Positions 29,360-38,413 of a stretch of DNA of 64,000 bases are shown here, piece by piece. Below the pieces are notes generated by a model. It made no database searches. It was not told the origin of the DNA and was given only the letters and a program-made list of their open reading frames with translations. How positions within the stretch are numbered: the stretch's first letter is position 1; each line of letters opens with the position of its first letter. The DNA comes from RPQJ01 sp963700045 (GTDB lineage: Bacteria; Pseudomonadota; Gammaproteobacteria; Steroidobacterales; Steroidobacteraceae), in NCBI GenBank assembly GCA_963700045.1, contig CAVOWK010000045.1:28400-92399 (forward strand). The letters run 5' to 3'. The translations under genes were made by a program, and so were the position numbers.

Positions 29360-31495
29360 ATGAGCACCAATTCGTTCACCACGCGCCGCGACTTCCTCAA
29401 AGGTTCAGCGGTGACCACCGGCGCGCTCGTCATCGGGTTCACGCTGCCTGTGTCGTCCAGATTCGCACAGGCTGCTGCCGCCGCAACGCCAGGTCCTGCA
29501 GCCGGCTTTGCACCCAATGCCTTCCTGCGCATCGCCCCGGACGGACAGGTCACGGTCATCTGCGGCCTGTCCGAGATGGGCCAGGGCGTGCACATGGGCA
29601 TTGCCTCGCTGGTCGCCGAGGAACTCGACGCCGACTGGAAGAGCGTCAAGCTCGAGCAGGCGCCGGTGGACAAGGCGTACAACAATCCGTTGTTCGGCAT
29701 GCAGGCCACGGGCGGCTCGACCGCGATCCGCGGTCACTACGAGCCGATGCGCAAGGCGGGCGCGGCAGCGCGCGAAATGCTGGTCGCCGCGGCCGCCGGG
29801 CGATGGGGCGTCGACGCCGCCGCGTGCCGCACACGGGACGGTCGCGTCGTGGGCCCCGACGGCAAGTCGGCCGGTTATGGCGAGCTCGTTGCGGCCGCCT
29901 CGAAACTGCCGGTGCCGCAGAATCCGAGCCTCAAGGACCCGAAGGATTTCCGGATTCTCGGCAAGGGCCTGACCCGCATCGACACACCGGCCAAGGTCGA
30001 CGGCAGCGCGGGCTTCGGCATCGACGTCAAGGTGCCGGGACTGCTCACGGCGGTCATGGTGCACGCACCGGTGCCCGGCGCGACGATCGTATCGGTCGAC
30101 GATGTCGCTGCCAAGGCGATCCCGGGCGTGCGGCAGATCGTGCGGATTCCGCAAGGCGTCGCGGTGCTGGCCGATGGTTACTGGACCGCCTTGAAGGGCC
30201 GCGACGCACTGGTCGTGAAATGGGACGATGGCGCGCTGGGTTCGTTGTCTTCCGACGGCATCTCGAAACTCCTGGCCGACGCGACGACCAAGCCTGGCGC
30301 AGTCGCACGCAACGAGGGCGACGTGAGCGTCGCCGTCGCGAAGACGATCGAGGCCGTCTACGAAGCCCCCTATCTCGCACATGCCTGCATGGAGCCCATG
30401 AACTGCACGGCCTGGGTGCGCGCAGGAGAGGCCGAAGTGTGGGCGCCGACGCAGGGGCCGGGCCCGCACCAAGGGATCGTCGCGCAGTTGACGGGGCTGG
30501 CGCCCGAGAAAGTGCAGGTGCACACGACCTACCTCGGCGGTGGCTTCGGCCGCCGCTTCGCGCCGGACTTCATCATCGCCGCCACACTGCTGGCCAAAGC
30601 GGCCGGGGTACCGGTGAAACTCGTCTATACGCGCGAGGACGACATGCGCGCGTGGTTCTATCGACCCGCATCGGTCACGCGATTCACGGCCGGTCTCGAC
30701 GCGGCTGGCAATCCGGTGTCGCTCACTGCACGCGTCGCGTCGCCGGCACTGTCGATTGCCGCCGGATTCGCGACCGAACTGCCGAAAGGCATCGACGAAG
30801 CCGCGGTCGAAGGCATCGCCGACATGCTGTACGCGTTCCCCAACCTGCGCGTGGAATACGCGCGGACGGAGCCGGGCATCCCGCCCTGGTTCTGGCGCTC
30901 GGTCGGCCATTCGCAGAACGTCTATTTCATCGAAGCGTTCATCGACGAAATTGCGGCGGCCGCCGGCAAGGACCCCGTCGAATTCCGCCGTTCGCTGCTG
31001 TCCAAGCAGCCGCGCCTGCGCGGCGTGCTGGATCTGGCGGCGCAGAAAGCCGGCTGGGGCTCGCCCCTGCCGCAAGGCGTCCATCGTGGCGTGGCGATCA
31101 CGACCTGCTTCGGCAGTTTCGTCGCACAAGTCGCAGAGGTCTCGATGGATGCGAACGGCAAGCCGCGAGTGCAGCGTATCGTCGCGGCCGTGGACTGCGG
31201 ACGCACGGTGAATCCGGACGTGATTCACCGGCAGGTCGAAGGCGCGATTGTCTACGGCCTCAGCGCCGCATTGCACGAGAAGATCACGTTCAGGAACGGG
31301 CGCGTCGAGCAGTCGAATTTCGACGACTACCCGATGCTGCGCATGGATGAGATGCCCAAGGTCGAAGTCCACATCGTGCCGAGCACGGAGGCCCCGGGCG
31401 GCATCGGTGAACCGGGCCTCCCACCTGCCACGCCTGCGGTCATCAACGCGATCTTCGCGGCGACCGGCAAGCGGGTCAGGACGCTGCCGATCTAG
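29360..31495 (+). CDS. Molybdenum hydroxylase large subunit (IorB-like), Tat-exported
   Basis: 711 residues. A twin-arginine signal (TTRRDFLKGS) precedes the xanthine-oxidase-type molybdopterin domains: GLSEMGQGVHMGIASL, GGGFGRRFAPDFI and near the end GGIGEPGLPPATPAV with the catalytic glutamate. Export of the folded enzyme to the periplasm is implied. Likely substrates are aldehydes or N-heterocycles; this cannot be settled from sequence. No cytochrome partner is adjacent. The last four bases overlap the convergent yajD-like gene. Confidence 0.9.
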   Translation: MSTNSFTTRRDFLKGSAVTTGALVIGFTLPVSSRFAQAAAAATPGPAAGFAPNAFLRIAPDGQVTVICGLSEMGQGVHMGIASLVAEELDADWKSVKLEQAPVDKAYNNPLFGMQATGGSTAIRGHYEPMRKAGAAAREMLVAAAAGRWGVDAAACRTRDGRVVGPDGKSAGYGELVAAASKLPVPQNPSLKDPKDFRILGKGLTRIDTPAKVDGSAGFGIDVKVPGLLTAVMVHAPVPGATIVSVDDVAAKAIPGVRQIVRIPQGVAVLADGYWTALKGRDALVVKWDDGALGSLSSDGISKLLADATTKPGAVARNEGDVSVAVAKTIEAVYEAPYLAHACMEPMNCTAWVRAGEAEVWAPTQGPGPHQGIVAQLTGLAPEKVQVHTTYLGGGFGRRFAPDFIIAATLLAKAAGVPVKLVYTREDDMRAWFYRPASVTRFTAGLDAAGNPVSLTARVASPALSIAAGFATELPKGIDEAAVEGIADMLYAFPNLRVEYARTEPGIPPWFWRSVGHSQNVYFIEAFIDEIAAAAGKDPVEFRRSLLSKQPRLRGVLDLAAQKAGWGSPLPQGVHRGVAITTCFGSFVAQVAEVSMDANGKPRVQRIVAAVDCGRTVNPDVIHRQVEGAIVYGLSAALHEKITFRNGRVEQSNFDDYPMLRMDEMPKVEVHIVPSTEAPGGIGEPGLPPATPAVINAIFAATGKRVRTLPI

Positions 31496-31869
31496 GACTT
31501 CTTCAGCAGGGACGCCAGGTCCGCAAACGGTGAGTGAGTCACGCCCGGTGCGCGATCAGCCTCGCGCAGCGCGGTGCCACCCTGATCGACGTAGCGCTGG
31601 TGCTCGTTGTCGTGGCAGTAGAGACAGAGCAGCTCCCAGTTGCTGCCGTCGGGCGGGTTGTGATCGTGGTCGTGGTTCTTGTGATGGACCGTGAGTTCGT
31701 GGACGTTGGAATGCTCGAACTCTCGCGCACAGCGGCCACAGATCCACGGGAACAGCTTCAGTGCCTGGGCGCGGTACCCCTGCTCGCGCTGGTCACGTGC
31801 GCGGCGCGCGTCGGCGACCACGCGATCGAGTCGGCCAAGGTCGGGAGTCACGCGCTTGCGGGTCGTCAT
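31492..31869 (-). CDS. yajD: HNH nuclease family protein, YajD-like
   Basis: 125 residues (E. coli YajD has 115). HNH motif: CGRCAREFEHSNVHELTVHH with DHNPPDGSNWELLCLYCHDN gives the two CxxC zinc pairs and the HH...N...H core. ATG at 31869 (MTTRKRVTPD) is preferred over a GTG at 31890. The role of YajD is not known; it is a stand-alone nuclease-like protein here. Confidence 0.85.
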   Translation of the reverse strand: MTTRKRVTPDLGRLDRVVADARRARDQREQGYRAQALKLFPWICGRCAREFEHSNVHELTVHHKNHDHDHNPPDGSNWELLCLYCHDNEHQRYVDQGGTALREADRAPGVTHSPFADLASLLKKS

Positions 31870-32047
31870 GCACCGATTGTGCTCACGCACGGCCGGATAG
31901 GAAAGGGCGGCGACGCCGGCCAGGCAGGCGAAGACGCCCGGGGAACCTCTTACTTGTACGGATTTTTATGTCCCGGCCATCGGTGTACATTGTCACCGAG
32001 GCGCGACCCAAACCGCGCATTTGAGTCAATGCCAGGAGGTAGGACTC

Positions 32048-32353
32048 ATGGATACCAACACCAGTACTGAACGACTCATGGCTGATTTACAGGCTGTCGT
32101 CCGCGACACCGAGAATCTGCTGAAGGCCACGGCTGGCGATGCCAGCGAACGCGCTGCCAAGGCACGTGCGCACGCGGAAGAGTCCCTGCACAAGGCTCGG
32201 GCCCGCATGAGTGAACTGGAACACGATCTTGCGGCCCGTACGCGGGAAGCCGCCCACAAGACCAACGCTTATGTCCACGACAACCCATGGCCGTCGATCG
32301 GGGTGGCCGCGGCTGTCGGACTCCTGGTCGGACTGCTGATCAGCCGGCGCTGA
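32048..32353 (+). CDS. DUF883/YqjD-ElaB family ribosome- and membrane-associated protein
   Basis: 101 residues: a long amphipathic, charged helix (ERLMADLQAVVRDTENLL...) and a C-terminal membrane anchor (PWPSIGVAAAVGLLVGLLI) ending ISRR. YqjD/ElaB proteins tether ribosomes to the inner membrane in stationary phase in E. coli. A perfect AGGAGGT lies seven bases before the ATG. First of a yqjD-yqjE-yqjK-like operon. Confidence 0.9.
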   Translation: MDTNTSTERLMADLQAVVRDTENLLKATAGDASERAAKARAHAEESLHKARARMSELEHDLAARTREAAHKTNAYVHDNPWPSIGVAAAVGLLVGLLISRR

Positions 32354-32381
32354 ACGCGTCCGGCTGCGAGCGAGCACGGCG

Positions 32382-32786
32382 ATGGACGATTCCGACACAT
32401 CCAGAAGATCGGCTGGCGGGCTGCTCGATTCCCTGCGCGCGTTGCTTACAACGCTCGTGGCGATGGCACACACGCGCGTCGAGCTGTTCGGCACCGAGAT
32501 CGAGGAAGAAGTACGTCGTGTCGTCGCGCTCCTGCTGGGAGGATTGGCCGTGCTCACGCTTGCGAGCCTGGCGCTGCTGTTCAGCGGCCTCGTGGTGATC
32601 GCAGCTTACTGGGACACGCACCGCCTGGCCGCCACAGTGGGCGTGGCCATCGGCTTCTTCGTTCTCACCGCGGTGTCGTATCTTGCAGTACGCGCCCGAA
32701 CGCGGCGACGGTCCCGCCTGCTGGCGTCGACCCTCGACGAGCTCGAACGCGATTTGGAGCTGCTGGACAAGCAGGTCTCGCGATGA
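32382..32786 (+). CDS. YqjE/phage-holin-like membrane protein
   Basis: 134 residues; two membrane helices (VVALLLGGLAVLTLASLALLF and ATVGVAIGFFVLTAVSYLAV) follow a short helix MAHTRVELFGTEIEEE that is typical of YqjE. The cytoplasmic tail is charged. The stop overlaps the ATG of the next gene. The holin label in databases is structural only; a membrane-shaping or stress role with its YqjD-like neighbour is more likely. Confidence 0.85.
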   Translation: MDDSDTSRRSAGGLLDSLRALLTTLVAMAHTRVELFGTEIEEEVRRVVALLLGGLAVLTLASLALLFSGLVVIAAYWDTHRLAATVGVAIGFFVLTAVSYLAVRARTRRRSRLLASTLDELERDLELLDKQVSR

Positions 32787-33076
32787 GCCGGAGACAGGAA
32801 CTGGCTGCCAAGCGAGCCATGCTCGTGGCGCGCAGCGAGTTGCAACGGCGGGATCTCGCGATCAGCACGGGCGACGTCGCCTATTCGCTGCGCAAGGTCG
32901 ATGCGGCCGTCAGTGTCGCGCGACGGGCTGCGACGCATCCGCTGCTGCTCGCTGGCGCGGTTGCCGCCGTCGTCGTCGTCATCCGGCCACGCCGACTGTT
33001 GCAGGGACTCACCTTGGGACTGTCGGCCGCCGTGGCCGTGCAACGCGCTTCGGCACTGCTGCGCACTGGCACTTAG
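32783..33076 (+). CDS. YqjK-like small membrane protein
   Basis: 97 residues: a basic helix rich in R (MSRRQELAAKRAMLVARSEL) then two hydrophobic stretches (HPLLLAGAVAAVVVVI and LTLGLSAAVAVQRASALL). Position, size and basic start match YqjK, third gene of the yqjDEK unit. ATG overlaps the yqjE-like stop by four bases. It converges on the VTT-domain gene with one base between stops. Confidence 0.75.
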   Translation: MSRRQELAAKRAMLVARSELQRRDLAISTGDVAYSLRKVDAAVSVARRAATHPLLLAGAVAAVVVVIRPRRLLQGLTLGLSAAVAVQRASALLRTGT

Positions 33077-33077
33077 G

Positions 33078-33773
33078 TCACGACGGCGGCTCGAGCCGCT
33101 TGTGCAGCGCCCGCAAGGCAAGCAGGCTCAGCGAAGCGCCAATGAAGCCAACCGCCACCAGCCACCCGATGTGGCGATGGGCCACACCATCGCCGAGCAC
33201 GACGGCGCCAATCGCGTATGGCAGTTCTGCCATGGCCAGCGCCGGGAGATACGTGCGGATGCGCACGCCGAGATAGCCGCAAAGGTAGCCAGGTATCTCC
33301 GAAGGCAATGCGAGACACAGCAGCAAGACCAACGCGAACGTGACGTCACCCGGGGCTCTTTGCAGATAGAAGTCGATCTTGTTGGAAGTCCTGGGCACAT
33401 CCCCCCGCGGTCTGCGCAACCCGCGACCGATCGCATAGGTACAGATCCCACCCAGCAACCAGCCCAGCCACAGCAATACCAAGGTGACCGTCGTGCCCCA
33501 GGTGTACACCGCCGCCGGCAACAGCAGCGCGCTGGAAAAGAAAGCGAGAATGGCGGACAAGGCAGCGAACACAACGAACGCGACGGCGCCAAGGCGAGGA
33601 TGCGCGGCAATGCTCGGTTCAGCGGCGGACAGTGCCCGCTGCAGACTTTCGTACACCGCATCGAAAGACAACAGGAGCGCGACTGATACGCAGATCAGCA
33701 CGACGGCAACGGCACGACCCCAGCTGCGAGCATGCAGTCCGGGGCGAGCGGTGACATCCGGCGGCTCGATCAT
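33078..33773 (-). CDS. VTT-domain (TVP38/TMEM64-type) membrane protein
   Basis: 231 residues with about six hydrophobic segments. The VTT core reads SALLLPAAVYTWGTTVTLVLL followed by GICTYAIGRGL and, later, LCLALPSEIPGYLCGYLGV. Relatives (DedA/TMEM64) act as lipid scramblases or transporters. ATG at 33773. Confidence 0.8.
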   Translation of the reverse strand: MIEPPDVTARPGLHARSWGRAVAVVLICVSVALLLSFDAVYESLQRALSAAEPSIAAHPRLGAVAFVVFAALSAILAFFSSALLLPAAVYTWGTTVTLVLLWLGWLLGGICTYAIGRGLRRPRGDVPRTSNKIDFYLQRAPGDVTFALVLLLCLALPSEIPGYLCGYLGVRIRTYLPALAMAELPYAIGAVVLGDGVAHRHIGWLVAVGFIGASLSLLALRALHKRLEPPS

Positions 33774-34218
33774 TGGTTCCTGACTATCAGCGGAGGTGGG
33801 ACTCGTGCCAGGGCATTCCCGACCCGAGTCGCCCTCCGCGTAGCCTCCTTACGACCCCACGTTAGCAGGCGCGCACATGCGTGCGGTGTCGGAAGTTGCG
33901 TACGCCGTTCGGCAAGGTAGCAGGCTTGGTCATTGAAAGCCGGCGAACGTTACGGTCCTGGACCGGCCCGCGCTGGAACGGCTGAGTTGCGAGTGCTACG
34001 CGGTGGTCAGGAGAGAAACCGATCGCCTGCTCCCGTACCCTCGAGTCGAGCCAGGGCCCGCGAGTTCCACCGCCTGACATAAGGCTCAAGTCGAGATCCG
34101 CCGCTTCCGTTCGGCAGCGTACAGAGAGCACCGGCGCAGTGGCCCATAAATGTCGGGCTGACCGACGGCCTCTCCTGCGGGGGTGATCGCACCAGCGCCA
34201 CAGAGGCACCCGATCCTC
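33774..34218. other. Intergenic stretch, 445 bases
   Basis: Lies between divergent genes and must hold their promoters. I see no convincing gene. A GA-rich segment near 34125 (ACAGAGAGCACCGGCGCAGTGG) partly resembles 26580-26605; the likeness is too short to call a repeat family. Confidence 0.5.
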
Positions 34219-35562
34219 ATGTTCAAGCTCAAGTTCCGTCCTGTAGTCGCATCAATACTCCTGCTCGGTCTCGCCGGCTGTGACCACTGGGCGACCTTGC
34301 CGGAGAGCGCCGGCTTCGGTCCGGCGCCGACGTTGCCGCCGCCGCACCCGACACTCATACCGACGGTGCAGATCGCTCCGGCAAAAGGCTGGCCCTCCGG
34401 CGCGACGCCCGTGGCGGCAGCCGGGCTGGTGGTGACTCCCTACGCGGCAGGCCTCGATCACCCCCGCTGGCTGCATGTGCTGCCGAACGGCGACGTTCTC
34501 GTTGCGGAAAGCAATGGTCCGTCCCGCCCGGATGACGCGCGCGGCATCAAGGGCTGGGTGGCGAGCCGGATCATGGAGCAGGCCGGTGCGACTGTGCCAA
34601 GCGCCAACCGAATCACGTTGCTGCGCGACACCGACGGGGACGGTACTGCGGACTTTCGATCCGAATTGCTGAGGGACCTGAATTCACCGTTCGGCATGGC
34701 ACTCGTGGGCAACAAGCTCTATGTCGCCAACACCGATGCAGTCATGCGCTTTCCCTACGAAGCGGGCGATACGCAGATCAGCGTACCGGGCGTCAAGATC
34801 GTCAGTCTGCCGGCAGGCACGATCAACCATCACTGGACCCGCAACATCATTGCCAGCCACGATGGCTCGCGTCTCTACGTGACGGTCGGCTCGAACAGCA
34901 ACGTAGGCGAGAACGGCATGGAGAACGAAGCCAATCGAGCCGCGATCCTGGAGGTGAATCTCGCAACCGGCAGCTGGCGTCCGTTCGCCACCGGGCTGCG
35001 CAACCCAAACGGGTTGGACTGGGAACCACGCACAGGAGCGCTGTGGACCACCGTCAATGAACGCGATGAGCTTGGCAGCGACCTCGTGCCCGACTTCATG
35101 ACCGCGGTGCGGGATGGCGCCTTCTACGGGTGGCCATACAGTTATCACGGTCCTCACGTCGACACGCGGGTGAAGCCCCAGCGCCCCGACCTGGTCGCTC
35201 GCGCCGTCGCACCGGACTATGCGCTCGGCGCGCATACCGCGTCGCTCGGGCTGGCGTTCTATCGCGGCACTTTATTGCCGCAGCACTATTCCGGCGGGGC
35301 GTTCATCGGCCAGCACGGCTCCTGGAATCGGCAGCCGCGGAGCGGCTACAAAGTCATATTCGTGGCCTTCGCCGACGGACATCCCGTTGGCGCTCCCGAG
35401 GACGTCCTGACCGGATTCGTCGATGCGAAGGGCAATGCCCTGGGTCGTCCAGTCGGCGTGGCGGTCGACCGGGCAGGCGCCCTGCTCGTCGCGGACGACG
35501 TTGGCAATGTCGTATGGCGCGTCCAGCCGGAGGCGCCGGCTCGGCGCCGAGGGTGGAAATGA
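34219..35562 (+). CDS. Lipoprotein of the PQQ-dependent sugar/L-sorbosone dehydrogenase family
   Basis: 447 residues. Lipobox LLLGLAGC after the start MFKLKFRPVVASI. The six-bladed propeller shows GLDHPRWLHVLPNGDVLVAE, NHHWTRNIIASHDGSRLY, ATGLRNPNGLDWEP, GWPYSYHGPH and GAFIGQHGSWNR, all hallmarks of the sGDH/sorbosone dehydrogenase group that binds PQQ and calcium. No PQQ synthesis genes are in view. ATG at 34219 rather than the upstream GTG. It overlaps the next gene by four bases (ATGA). Confidence 0.85.
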   Translation: MFKLKFRPVVASILLLGLAGCDHWATLPESAGFGPAPTLPPPHPTLIPTVQIAPAKGWPSGATPVAAAGLVVTPYAAGLDHPRWLHVLPNGDVLVAESNGPSRPDDARGIKGWVASRIMEQAGATVPSANRITLLRDTDGDGTADFRSELLRDLNSPFGMALVGNKLYVANTDAVMRFPYEAGDTQISVPGVKIVSLPAGTINHHWTRNIIASHDGSRLYVTVGSNSNVGENGMENEANRAAILEVNLATGSWRPFATGLRNPNGLDWEPRTGALWTTVNERDELGSDLVPDFMTAVRDGAFYGWPYSYHGPHVDTRVKPQRPDLVARAVAPDYALGAHTASLGLAFYRGTLLPQHYSGGAFIGQHGSWNRQPRSGYKVIFVAFADGHPVGAPEDVLTGFVDAKGNALGRPVGVAVDRAGALLVADDVGNVVWRVQPEAPARRRGWK

Positions 35563-36362
35563 GCGCAAGGGTCTGGCAAGCCACGATTGCAGCACTTCTA
35601 CCTGCGCTGACCGTAGTCGGCCTCGCACGGGCGGCTACTACTGATACTGACCCGCTGTCGTCTTACGTCACGTCCATCAGTGCCCAACTCGACCCTCGCG
35701 TCGCACAGACCGTGGTGCAGCTCGTCGGCACCGGCCGGCAGTTGTTGGCGTTGCGTTCATACCTGCGGAGCGCGCCTCGCCTTGCCGAACGCTGGAGCTG
35801 GACCGAGGAACAGATCGAAGCCTTCGAGGGCTCCCCGGAGCAACGCGACCTGCAACAGGAGATCGACAGAGTCAGGACGGCGTTCGTCGCTGCCAACCCC
35901 GGCTTCGAGTTGTACGTGAATTCACAGGTGCGCAGCCTCGACGTGCAGGTCGAGCACTGGAACAGCAACGAGTCAGTGCAGGCAGCGGCCCGGGAGATCC
36001 TGGCGGCCGCGCAGGCGCTGATCCGTTCGCCTGGCTTTCCCGCGAATCGCCCCGAGAAGGCCCGGGAGGCGCTCAAGGCGTTCCTGTCCGGATACAAACC
36101 CACGCCGACGCCGACGATCGCGGCTCCCGGGTTGTCGTTGCACGGCCAGATGCGAGCGATCGACTTTCAAGTGCATCAGGGCGGGCGGGTCGTCGCAGGC
36201 CCAAGCACGGCGACTATCGCCACGGACTGGGCGGCGGCGGGATGGGCAGCGAAACTCGACACAGCCGTGCGTGAGGCGAGTAACCGATTCGTCGGCCCGC
36301 AGGCCTCTCCGCCGGCGCCGTGGCACTACAACTACGTGCCAGAAGCGGTGGCCCGCGATTAA
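35559..36362 (+). CDS. Secreted M15-like (VanY/DacA-type) protein lacking the catalytic glutamate
   Basis: 267 residues with a signal peptide (IAALLPALTVVGLARA). The C-terminal ~100 residues carry a VanY-like zinc site: LSLHGQMRAIDF (SxHxxxxAxD form) and PPAPWHYNYVP where active M15 peptidases have ExWH. Zinc ligands H, D and H are kept, but the glutamate three residues before the last histidine is alanine. A helical region precedes this domain. It overlaps the sorbosone dehydrogenase-like gene by four bases, so they are co-translated. Probably a peptidoglycan-binding or inactive peptidase (inference). Confidence 0.65.
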   Translation: MSARVWQATIAALLPALTVVGLARAATTDTDPLSSYVTSISAQLDPRVAQTVVQLVGTGRQLLALRSYLRSAPRLAERWSWTEEQIEAFEGSPEQRDLQQEIDRVRTAFVAANPGFELYVNSQVRSLDVQVEHWNSNESVQAAAREILAAAQALIRSPGFPANRPEKAREALKAFLSGYKPTPTPTIAAPGLSLHGQMRAIDFQVHQGGRVVAGPSTATIATDWAAAGWAAKLDTAVREASNRFVGPQASPPAPWHYNYVPEAVARD

Positions 36363-36390
36363 GCGGCCGCGCCGGCGGGCGTGCCAGCCG

Positions 36391-37305
36391 CTACTGGGCC
36401 GTCTGTTGTCGCAGGTACTCGCTGCGCTTCATCGCGAAATAGCTGTCGCGGTCGATTTCGCGCAGCTGGCGGGGGTAGAGCTCGGTGGCCTTGAACCAGC
36501 GCTCGAGGCTCTGTTCGAAGCGCGCCGGGGCGGGCGTCGCGAGCGCGCCCAGATAGGCGTCGATGGCCAGGTAGTAGCGCATGGTGTTGCGCTCGATTGC
36601 ACCACGGACGCCACCGATGAATTCCGGTTGCGAGTCGCTCGGTCCCTCGATCACTGTGAAGCCGACCTTGTCGCTGCCCGATGTCGCGAGGTACACATTC
36701 ATCGCCGAGCGACCCGCGAAGCCATAGGTGTAGGAATACCGGAGGTGTACGAACGCCCGCTTCTTCTCCAGGCCCACAGCCTCGAGGGAGATGCGGTAAT
36801 TCCCGGTGCCGAGCGGTCCGTGCAGTGCATGCAGATCGACGTCCACGTAGTCCGGCCGCGACGCCGTAGTGCTGTAGACGAAATCGACTCGATACGTGCT
36901 GCTCAGTGGCTGGTCGAAATTCCTGCCGAGTGCGGTTGAGAGCACCGTGCGACCGTCACGTGAGACGGGACGACAGTATTTGACGTTCAGGTGCAGTATC
37001 AGGGCGTCGCACCAGTTGGCCGGGCTTGAAAATGCGTCGCTGACCGTCGCGATCGGGTAGTCGACGACGGCATAGACATCACCCTGCGAGGCGCCGGGGC
37101 CTTCCATTGATTCGACGTGGAGATGCTGCGGAAAGGGACTATGGTCGAGTTGCTCGCGCAAGGCGGCATAGCGAGCACGCAACGCCGATGCCGGGTCTGT
37201 TGCGGGCCTGGCGGCCGCGGCTACCGATGCACACAGGCAAGCCGACAGCACCGCAACAAAGCCTGTCACCCGAAGGCAGGAAGAGATGCGTGGCCGACGC
37301 TTCAT
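36391..37305 (-). CDS. Secreted protein of unknown function, possible START/polyketide-cyclase-like fold
   Basis: 304 residues with a signal peptide (VTGFVAVLSACLCASVAAA). The body (HLHVESMEGPGASQGDVYAVVDYP..., FVHLRYSYTYGFAGRSAMNVY, IERNTMRYYLAIDAYLGAL) is a mixed alpha/beta domain with a long amphipathic C-terminal helix. The string of strands with a hydrophobic cavity pattern suggests a lipid- or ligand-binding fold, but I do not recognise the family. Frequent next to lipid genes in related bacteria would be a guess. ATG at 37305. Confidence 0.7.
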   Translation of the reverse strand: MKRRPRISSCLRVTGFVAVLSACLCASVAAAARPATDPASALRARYAALREQLDHSPFPQHLHVESMEGPGASQGDVYAVVDYPIATVSDAFSSPANWCDALILHLNVKYCRPVSRDGRTVLSTALGRNFDQPLSSTYRVDFVYSTTASRPDYVDVDLHALHGPLGTGNYRISLEAVGLEKKRAFVHLRYSYTYGFAGRSAMNVYLATSGSDKVGFTVIEGPSDSQPEFIGGVRGAIERNTMRYYLAIDAYLGALATPAPARFEQSLERWFKATELYPRQLREIDRDSYFAMKRSEYLRQQTAQ

Positions 37306-37407
37306 GCAAACATCATCCTCCAGGCGGAGATGTCATGTCCGTGCCCCGGCGTACAGACCCGGAAGGTCCACAATCCCGCACCAGGCGACAACCTAGCCCG
37401 AAACAGA

Positions 37408-37429
37408 CGCGCCCTCCGAAGAGGGCGCG
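37408..37429 (-). terminator. Hairpin terminator of the phasin-like gene
   Basis: A nine-pair perfect stem, CGCGCCCTC / GAGGGCGCG, around loop CGAA, 45 bases past the stop of the phasin-like gene. In the minus direction TCTGTTTC follows, a partial U-tract. It also separates that gene from the secreted protein downstream. Confidence 0.65.
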
Positions 37430-37474
37430 ATCAGGGGGAGACCAGTAGCAACCGATTGGCGCGTCGGGCCTCGT

Positions 37475-38014
37475 TCAAGCGGCGGCCTTGCGGGCGCGGG
37501 TCGTCGTCTTGCGGACGGCGCGCTTGACCTTGCGCTTGGCCCGCTTCACCTCGGGAACCTTTTCCTCGGTCGCCTTGATGAAGACCTCGTACGTATGCCT
37601 CGCGACGTCGCGCAGGTCACGGCCCGCAACCTTGAAAATCTCGACCGCACGGGTCGAGTGATCCACGATGCGATCACGAGTCGCGCCCAGCATCTCCGCC
37701 TGGTCGAGGACCAGGTCGAACACGCCTTCAGCCTGCGCAGCACGCTCAAGACGCATCGCGGCGGCGGTCAGTGTCGACGTGATGACCTCCGACTCCAGCT
37801 CGATCAGGTTCTGCACGGCGTTCTGCGATACGGTCGCGAGCTTCACGCCCGAGTGCGCGAATGCGCGGATGGGCGCCTTCAGTGACTTGATGCCGCCGGC
37901 TGAACTCATGGCGACTTCGCGCATGGTCTCAATCGGTTCATCGCGGAACCTGAGGATCTGCTCAGCCAGTTCTCGCCTCCGCGTGCTCCCAGACTCATTG
38001 ATGTGGGTAATCAT
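37475..38014 (-). CDS. Phasin-like protein with lysine-rich tail
   Basis: 179 residues, mainly amphipathic helices without a signal peptide (TRRRELAEQILRFRDEPIE, LEAQ-type heptads), a shape seen in phasins that coat polyhydroxyalkanoate or lipid granules. The tail KRAKRKVKRAVRKTTTRARK is histone-like, as in PhaF-type phasins that tie granules to DNA. ATG at 38014 has GAGGAG upstream. Family assignment rests on composition and helix pattern, so it is moderate. Confidence 0.6.
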   Translation of the reverse strand: MITHINESGSTRRRELAEQILRFRDEPIETMREVAMSSAGGIKSLKAPIRAFAHSGVKLATVSQNAVQNLIELESEVITSTLTAAAMRLERAAQAEGVFDLVLDQAEMLGATRDRIVDHSTRAVEIFKVAGRDLRDVARHTYEVFIKATEEKVPEVKRAKRKVKRAVRKTTTRARKAAA

Positions 38015-38231
38015 CGGATGCTCCTCGCAATGCATGCTACAAAACAGCACTTGCTGCTATGCAGCATAGGCTTTGGCGCGTCGCCATCAAATAGGGGAAT
38101 GTGGCAACCGCACTCGCGCTGCGTAAGTGCGGGAGCGTACAGATGGAGCTGGCGGCTGCCATTAGCCTGTACTCAAGGTCATCGTCGATGCGCGGACCAC
38201 CGCGACAACCGGCGACAGCGAGGTGCAGAGT

Positions 38232-38390
38232 ATGAGCATCGGTACGATTCTCCTGATCATCCTTGTGCTGGCGCTCCTGGGCGTCATTCCTGTGTGGCCG
38301 CATGCGCGGAGCTGGGGCTATGCCCCGAGCGGCATCGTCGGGGTGCTGCTAGTGATCGTCCTCATCCTGTTCTTGCTCGGACGTCTCTGA
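38232..38390 (+). CDS. DUF3309 family small membrane protein
   Basis: 52 residues, not much more than two hydrophobic segments: MSIGTILLIILVLALLGVIP and GIVGVLLVIVLILFLLGRL, separated by VWPHARSWGYAPS, the conserved DUF3309 linker. Found widely in proteobacteria, often stress-linked, function unknown. ATG at 38232, stop at 38388-38390. Confidence 0.85.
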   Translation: MSIGTILLIILVLALLGVIPVWPHARSWGYAPSGIVGVLLVIVLILFLLGRL

Positions 38391-38413
38391 GTCCCGCGGC
38401 TTGGCGCCCCTGC

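Noticed and set aside
26578..34140. Short likeness between 26580-26605 and 34122-34146
   Set aside because: About 20 of 25 bases agree, too short to separate from chance or from common spurious matches.
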